Shown piece by piece: positions 59,102 to 64,000 of a stretch of DNA of 64,000 bases. Within the stretch, counting starts at the first letter, position 1. Each line of letters begins with the position of its first letter. The stretch comes from Toxotes chatareus (lineage: Eukaryota; Chordata; Actinopteri; Toxotidae): NCBI GenBank assembly GCA_016801885.1, contig JAFBJY010000299.1, forward strand, positions 62,001 to 126,000, read 5' to 3'. A model generated the notes under the pieces. The model saw nothing but the letters and a program-made list of their open reading frames with translations, did not search any database and had not been told where the DNA came from. Both the position numbers and the translations under genes were made by a program.

Positions 59102-59467
59102 CTAACTAGGCAGGCGAGCGCGTGCATTTATGCTTTGAAATGTGGACAGATAAGCAGTCTGTCCAAAAACAACTTTCAGTCTTTCTTTCACTGCAGTGTT
59201 GTCAGTTTTTGTTGCATCAGATAGGCTATCCCAGTAACTAAAAGCAGCACCACCAAGGCGTGTAGGTCGTTGCTTAGCCAAGCTGTCTTCATCATAATTA
59301 GGAGTAGCCTCTACAGCCACTTTTAAACGTCTGCACCATCTTGAAAAATCCTCTTTTCCATCTCCCATGAAAACATGAGGAAAATCCTTTTTATAGTATC
59401 GTGGCATAGCATAACTTGAGGTGGGGGAGAATGGCAGTTCGTTCCAAACGTTATCTTGATTGGCCAT
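59102..59467 (-). CDS. gypsy-like retrotransposon Gag N-terminus, truncated (121 codons)
   Basis: A minus-strand start at 59465-59467 opens MANQDNVWNELPFSP. KKDFPHVFMGDGKEDFSRWC and RLGGAAFSYWDSL follow, the pattern of the Gag/capsid N-domain of vertebrate Ty3/gypsy-type retrotransposons. Gag in such elements is usually several hundred residues, so this is only the start; it ends at a stop after INARARLPS where homology to known elements seems to break. Upstream (59470-59982) is a leader, then the LTR. No pol follows. Could be a deleted retrotransposon; a co-opted gag is possible but nothing here shows it. Confidence 0.7.
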   Translation of the reverse strand: MANQDNVWNELPFSPTSSYAMPRYYKKDFPHVFMGDGKEDFSRWCRRLKVAVEATPNYDEDSLAKQRPTRLGGAAFSYWDSLSDATKTDNTAVKERLKVVFGQTAYLSTFQSINARARLPS

Positions 59468-59982
59468 ATTTTATTTTATTTCATTTCATTTTATTTTATT
59501 TTTTTTCTTTACAGTAACCACCGTTTAAATTGGCTTAGTCACGGTTCTCAAAATGTAGTTAAAGTTCAGAATGAGCATGTGTAATTTCACGGTCTTAGCT
59601 TTGGTGAGCTAGGCTAACATCCAGGCTAACATATAAACAACTTTACCGCACTGCAGGTCCGTGTAGAAAAGTTCACAAGCAGCACATCCCCATGAAGCCG
59701 CGTGAAAATCCACAAAAAAGAGCAGAGAAAAAGTTATGTCCACTATGCCAGTCTCTGTTACTCGCGTATAGCTCCCGTTGTTGTTATCATGACGACCTAA
59801 TATCCCCAAAAAAATCCGTTTTAATCCACCTGTTGCCGTAACCGAGTCATTGCCATAGTGTTAGCTTGAAGCAGGAGCGGTCCATGGCAAGTAGTGCCGT
59901 CGTCGCACAGTTCGGCTGTTAATCCCCGGCAAAACTCAAACTCCGCCAAAATTTAGCAGTCCACAAAACCCGCTGCCACCAG
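59468..59982 (-). other. leader between LTR and gag of the gypsy-like element
   Basis: On the minus strand it begins ctggtggcagcgggttttg, in the position of the tRNA primer binding site just after the LTR, and ends in an A/T-rich simple run (59468-59510). No ORF conserved in the sister copy. Confidence 0.55.
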
Positions 59983-60262
59983 TGTAAGGGTTATCTTTGA
60001 TACCCTTAGCTACACTCATGACCTGTGTTCTTAACCGGAGGCTTTTCTGTGGGTGTAGTCAATAAGCACGGGGACACCGTCTTGTGTAGATGTCTTTCTT
60101 TTAATAACGAACCAGAAGAACCCCTGTAGCAACATGGACAAAACTTAACCAAGTGATGTGGCACCTCACACATCTCCGGATCACTCCGCCAAATAGTCCA
60201 ACATTAATATAAACTAACAATACCCTTGAGAAAATTAAAAATAAAATAAATCTCATCTTACA
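59983..60262 (-). repeat. 5' LTR of the gypsy-like element (unit 2)
   Basis: 280 bp with complementary ends TGTAAG and CTTACA. Minus-strand start TGTAAGATGAG and end ataacccttaca. It splits the LINE fragment after LKLEDY; in the inverted + strand copies (55700 and 37190) the LINE reads on as YYNTSDP. No second LTR is seen at the other end. Confidence 0.7.
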
Positions 60263-60600
60263 GTAATCCTCCAGCTTTAGTCTGTACTGTCTCTTGGATC
60301 TACAAAGGTCATATTTTGCCTTTTTGTATTCCTCAGCAGTGCCTGAGACATAAGCAGCAGAGCGAGCACGTAGCATGGACCACACTTCACAGTTTATCCA
60401 GGGTTTGTTATTGGGGTAGGTTTCAATCCATTTTGTGGGAATGATATTGTCCGTGCATGTGCTGATGTAACCAGTAACTGCTGCAACATTCTCCTCTAAG
60501 TCCACAGTAGAGTCCTCTCTAAAGGCAGCAGTTTTGAACACCTCCCAGTCTGTGTTGTTAAAGCAGTCCTGAAGCATCTGTTCTGATTCTGCATTCCATA
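60263..60600 (-). mobile_element. L2-like LINE fragment, inverted (unit 2)
   Basis: The best reading copy: MLQDCFNNTDWEVFKTAAF, TYPNNKPWINCEVWSMLR and AYVSGTAEEYKKAKYDLC, the segment between endonuclease and RT of L2-like LINEs. It joins the LTR reading to give one artificial 158-codon ORF. Confidence 0.8.
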
Positions 60601-60777
60601 CTTTAACAGTTCTGCAGACAGGTAGTGCTTGAGGAGCTTACAAACAAAGAACCAGAGAACAGCAAGAAATCAGGCCTCAGGTTGCAATAAAGATATTCAA
60701 ACTGGCTGCAAGTGTCAGTGAAGGAAGTCAGTGGCGACACTATAGGTAAATGAACTCGGTCCTTGCTTTGTGGGGTT

Positions 60778-60803
60778 TTTTTTTCTCCTTTTTTTTTTTT
60801 TTT
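60778..60803. repeat. T-rich simple run
   Basis: Long T tract with a ctcc interruption; longer than in the sister at about 44448-44478. Confidence 0.8.
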
Positions 60804-60989
60804 GTGGGTTTTCTCCCATAGGGTTTCACACAGTCAGCTAGAGGTCCAATGTCAGTGTAATAGCATCTGTGACTTTACTGTAAATATTCCAGTTCTGGAC
60901 GTCAGAGCACAAAGTGGAGAGAGCTGTGTGTTATTTTAGGAAGTTCCATCAATGTATTGTAGGTCAGGTCTGTGATGTATGATGATACT

Positions 60990-62770
60990 TGATGGAGGAC
61001 TTCAAAGCAACTTTAGGCAAGCGACGGCGGGGATCCACACGGTGTGTATCCAGAAGTAAAGCATGGTGTCCTTTAATCAGCTGCAAAAGCTCCGCGCTCT
61101 TCCCGACGAAGCTCCGTGTCCAGCGGTTCATTTCCAGAAGAGAAAGCGCTGCAGATGAAGCTGAGCGGAGGAAGAAATCCCAGTGTGAACGCTGCTGATG
61201 AACACAAGAGCTGGAGACTCTGTCGCTGCTTCTTCTGCTGCTTTCACACGGACATTAGCGACCCCTACCGGAACTGTTATCCAGAGAGGAAGAGACTGTG
61301 TCTGTGTGTGAGTCCTCTGTCTGTGTGTGTGTGCTCAGTAAGCAGCGTTTCATGGTTCAGGACTGACAGCAGGACTAATCTGGACAAGTCCAACTCATTT
61401 CATTCAGCACCACAGCCATGATTTGTCACATGGAGTGAAGTGAAGCCAGTGAAGAGGAGGGGAATGGGAGGAGGAAGCAACACAAAGTGTTTGCTGGTCT
61501 CTGATGGGATCTTAGCCAGCAGTTTGTCTCTGTGTTATTCTGTCTCTGCACCGTTAAACATTCATACTCAGGTGGACAGTCACAGTGGACACTGTCTAAT
61601 GTCCAGAGGAAAAAAAAGTTCTTTTATCACATATTAAAGCTGTGTGATGTTCACTGACACTGACCATGTGCAGTTTAAATACATGTGTGCAAGTTAATTT
61701 TCCTTAAGACAGAAGATGAGCTGATTAATGCAGGAAACAACATGAGTCAGACTCAAGTATCTGTCTTTATAATTCTAAAAACATGAGCTGAGGACAAAAG
61801 GTGAAGACGACAGCTCATATGGAAAATTGGCACATAAAGAAAAAATATATTTTTGTGTGAATAATATTAGTGCATATTTTCCACTTTTGATATATGATGG
61901 TATTATAAATATATATATATGTCTTTGTATTTGTAATTTATTGTATTTTTGTTCTCACTTTTGTTTCCATCTGTGAAGCTTCCACCCACGAGACCTTGTG
62001 GCACAGGTGGATTGTGCTTGTAGAGTTTATTTACATTCTCCACCTGTTTCCATCCCACTGCTCATTTGTATTTTAGGCTCAGAAGAAGAAGGAAGAAAAC
62101 TGTTTTCATTATAACATGCCAGCAGCAAGAGAAGCAAAGCAAAGGTTAGATGGAATCCCATCACAGCCATATGATGGGAAATATAGTTTGGTGTCAGAGT
62201 CAGAGAAGTGAGACGGCTGATTCTCAGAGACAAGTCAGAGCAAGCACCAAACTAATATATTCAAAAACATCAAAGGCATCATACAAGATTTTGCTGCAGC
62301 GATGTAATATTTGGTTGCTATGGAAACCTGTGTGTCAATAATAGCCTGCTCAAAGTCAGGTTCACACTGTGGTGCAGCTTCACCAAAGCTTTACAGTTAA
62401 TGTTCATAACAAACACAAAGGATTTAATTTAGGTTCTTCCTCAAAGGTCAGAATACATCAAAGGCAGGTCAATTGATGACATCACAGAGAAAGTGATATC
62501 ACAGAGAATGTTGGTGAATCTGAGGCTGTGTTGACTGAGAGAAGAAGCTGTGAGATCTTTTAGACCCTGAGGAGTCACTCTGGACTGATTTGATAGATGC
62601 TCCACAAATAAAAGTGCTTCTCCACTCAACGAACTACTACTCCTCATAAGGACTGTCTGCAGGAACTGAAGCTGCTTTTGGTCAAAGAGATATTCATGTG
62701 TTCACTGTTCACTCAGGACCATTCAGGTGGGTTGGTGAATTCAGTACCAAGGACAGCAGCAGCTGTTACA
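60990..62770 (-). repeat. right inverted arm in unit 2
   Basis: Reverse complement of 50995-53530 with gaps and direct sister of 44690-46520. Contains the inverted form of the short ORF described at 53428. Confidence 0.75.
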
Positions 62771-63017
62771 GTGTGAAGTGCAGCAGCTTCAGAGTCCTTC
62801 TCACCTCACTATGGCAGCAGAGAAGCAGCTAAAGGAGACGCAGCAGCCACAGATTTGTTCCATGCTGCTTATAGACTAATTGTTCTCACACTTGTATGAA
62901 CTAACTACTTCACTTTTTTTTCTTTTAATTAATGTGACTGACTCTCAGAGACTAACAGAACATTTACCTCCAAGCAGCAGTTACTCCATCAGTATAGAGT
63001 CTCATTATTCCTGGCTG

Positions 63018-63182
63018 ATTTTTTTCTTTTAATTACTTTATTGATCCCTTTTGGGGAAATGACTCTCTGCATTTTACCCAAAGCATATGAACGAAACACA
63101 CACAAGCATGCACATGCACTAGAGATGCTGGGGCGGGCAGGGAGCTGCCTAGTGAGGCGCCCGGGGAGCTGGGGTGGGGTGC
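63018..63182 (-). mobile_element. 5'-truncated SINE copy (unit 2)
   Basis: Direct sister of 46782-46955, at the same place after gagtctcattattcctggct. Only the 3' half of the SINE at 50462 is present. Confidence 0.75.
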
Positions 63183-63289
63183 AATTGCAGCCATCTGAAA
63201 ACCCTTTTGAATTCTGTATTGAAGAATAAAGCTCTATGGACTCAACTTCTCTGGGCTCCAGCATTTGACTGTGACTCTGTGTTTTCTTC

Positions 63290-63990
63290 CAGACCAAATC
63301 AGACAGGAGAGCTCACACTTCATTTTGTCATGGAATTCCACTTTTCCCTGGCGCTATACAAAGATGTTTGACTTTTTACCAACTCAAAAGGCTCAGCCAT
63401 ACGGCAAAGCCGGCCAAAAATAGCTTCAACTCATTGGTGTTCCCCACCAAAGCCTAAAAATAAAGCATACTAGAACAACATCTAGCACACATTTCTTCCA
63501 CAAACAAGCAGCAAAGTTGGACAGGAGAGCTCACACTTCATTTTGTCATGGAAAGGCCACGCCCACTTCCCCAATTCCACTGGCAACACGGGTAATTGTC
63601 ATGACTAAACACGCCACTCTGTAGTGTACGCCAGAGAGCTTCTGCAGAGCAACACTGCCGCTTTGTGGACAGATTGCAAAAGTTGACATATAACTCCAAA
63701 TCAACAAAGCCACCTCACAAGATGGACAGTCTTCAACAGGTTAGCACATCGGTATTCCTCACACATTATGTTCTCCTCCACACGCACATATCAGGCCCAC
63801 GTGGTACACTTTTCTTGTCTCAAAGACGCCAGCATCCCCACCAAAGCCTAAAAATAAAGTATACCAGCAAAATGACAACATCTGCAAAGAAAGAGCAAAG
63901 TGGGACAGGGAGCTCACACTTGTGGCGCTCTATAAAGATGTTTGACTTTTCACCAACTCAAAAGGCTCAGCCATTCGACCAAGCCAGCCA
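63290..63990 (+). repeat. internally repeated block with TATA-like motif (unit 2)
   Basis: Sister of 47078-47835, with two copies of the module (63300-63440 and 63900-63990). It keeps the context caagATGGACAGTCTTCAACAG followed by gttagc at 63718. ORFs around it differ between units. Confidence 0.5.
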
Positions 63991-64000
63991 AAAATAACCT

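Larger units (their letters stand above)
48925..64000 (+). repeat. unit 2 of the large direct segmental duplication, cut by the window end
   Basis: Block correspondences are given under unit 1. Unit 2 lacks the BEL element and the 40140-42260 block, and has extra DNA at 49200-52270 that includes a solo LTR, a SINE and the far part of a left inverted arm. Confidence 0.8.

Overview
This window looks like teleost fish genomic DNA. It has exons with intron-type borders, leucine-rich-repeat (LRR) exons of the fish-expanded NLR (NLRC3-like) family followed by a decayed B30.2 exon, and a fish-type transposon load: Tc1, hAT, L2-like LINE, BEL/Pao, Ty3/gypsy-like and a tRNA-derived SINE. No prokaryotic gene organisation is present. 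The species cannot be named from sequence alone.

Left part (1-20.8 kb, + strand): the 3' part of one NLR gene or of fused NLR fragments. Ten LRR exons of about 174 bp (starts 551, 2986, 5504, 7107, 9644, 12207, 13808, 16348, 17954, 19169) precede a degenerate B30.2 exon at 20359. Exons 2-10 form a tandem array with two kinds of intron. S introns (about 1.43 kb) have no transposon; T introns (about 2.3-2.4 kb) carry a dead Tc1 copy. Three exons repeat as a higher-order unit at a near-constant 6.70 kb (E3-E6, E4-E7, E5-E8). The Tc1 copies share inactivating deletions and flanks, so one dead insertion was multiplied with the exons. Exons 2, 5 and 6 have one-base losses in C runs that bring an immediate stop. 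The intron between exons 1 and 2 holds a nested hAT element (a BED-finger fragment split by a 406-bp MITE with an 8-bp target duplication).

Middle and right (21-64 kb): no intact host gene was recognised. A unit of about 15 kb occurs twice in direct orientation (23.2-48.0 kb and 48.9-64.0 kb, running off the window), with a trace of a third copy near 22.0 kb. Unit 1 is split by a 10.7-kb BEL/Pao retrotransposon (26109-36842) with two LTRs and 5-bp target duplications; the uninterrupted site survives in unit 2 at 55356-55360. A 3.6-kb L2-like LINE sits inside the BEL gag. Each unit also contains inverted arms, a minus-strand gypsy-like 5' LTR plus gag inserted in an older LINE fragment, truncated SINE copies, and short ORFs of unknown meaning conserved between copies.

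The two units differ mainly by small insertions and deletions. This may be repeat decay or an imperfectly polished assembly, so individual frameshift calls should be read with care. The most informative feature is the LRR-exon array that amplified together with an embedded dead transposon.
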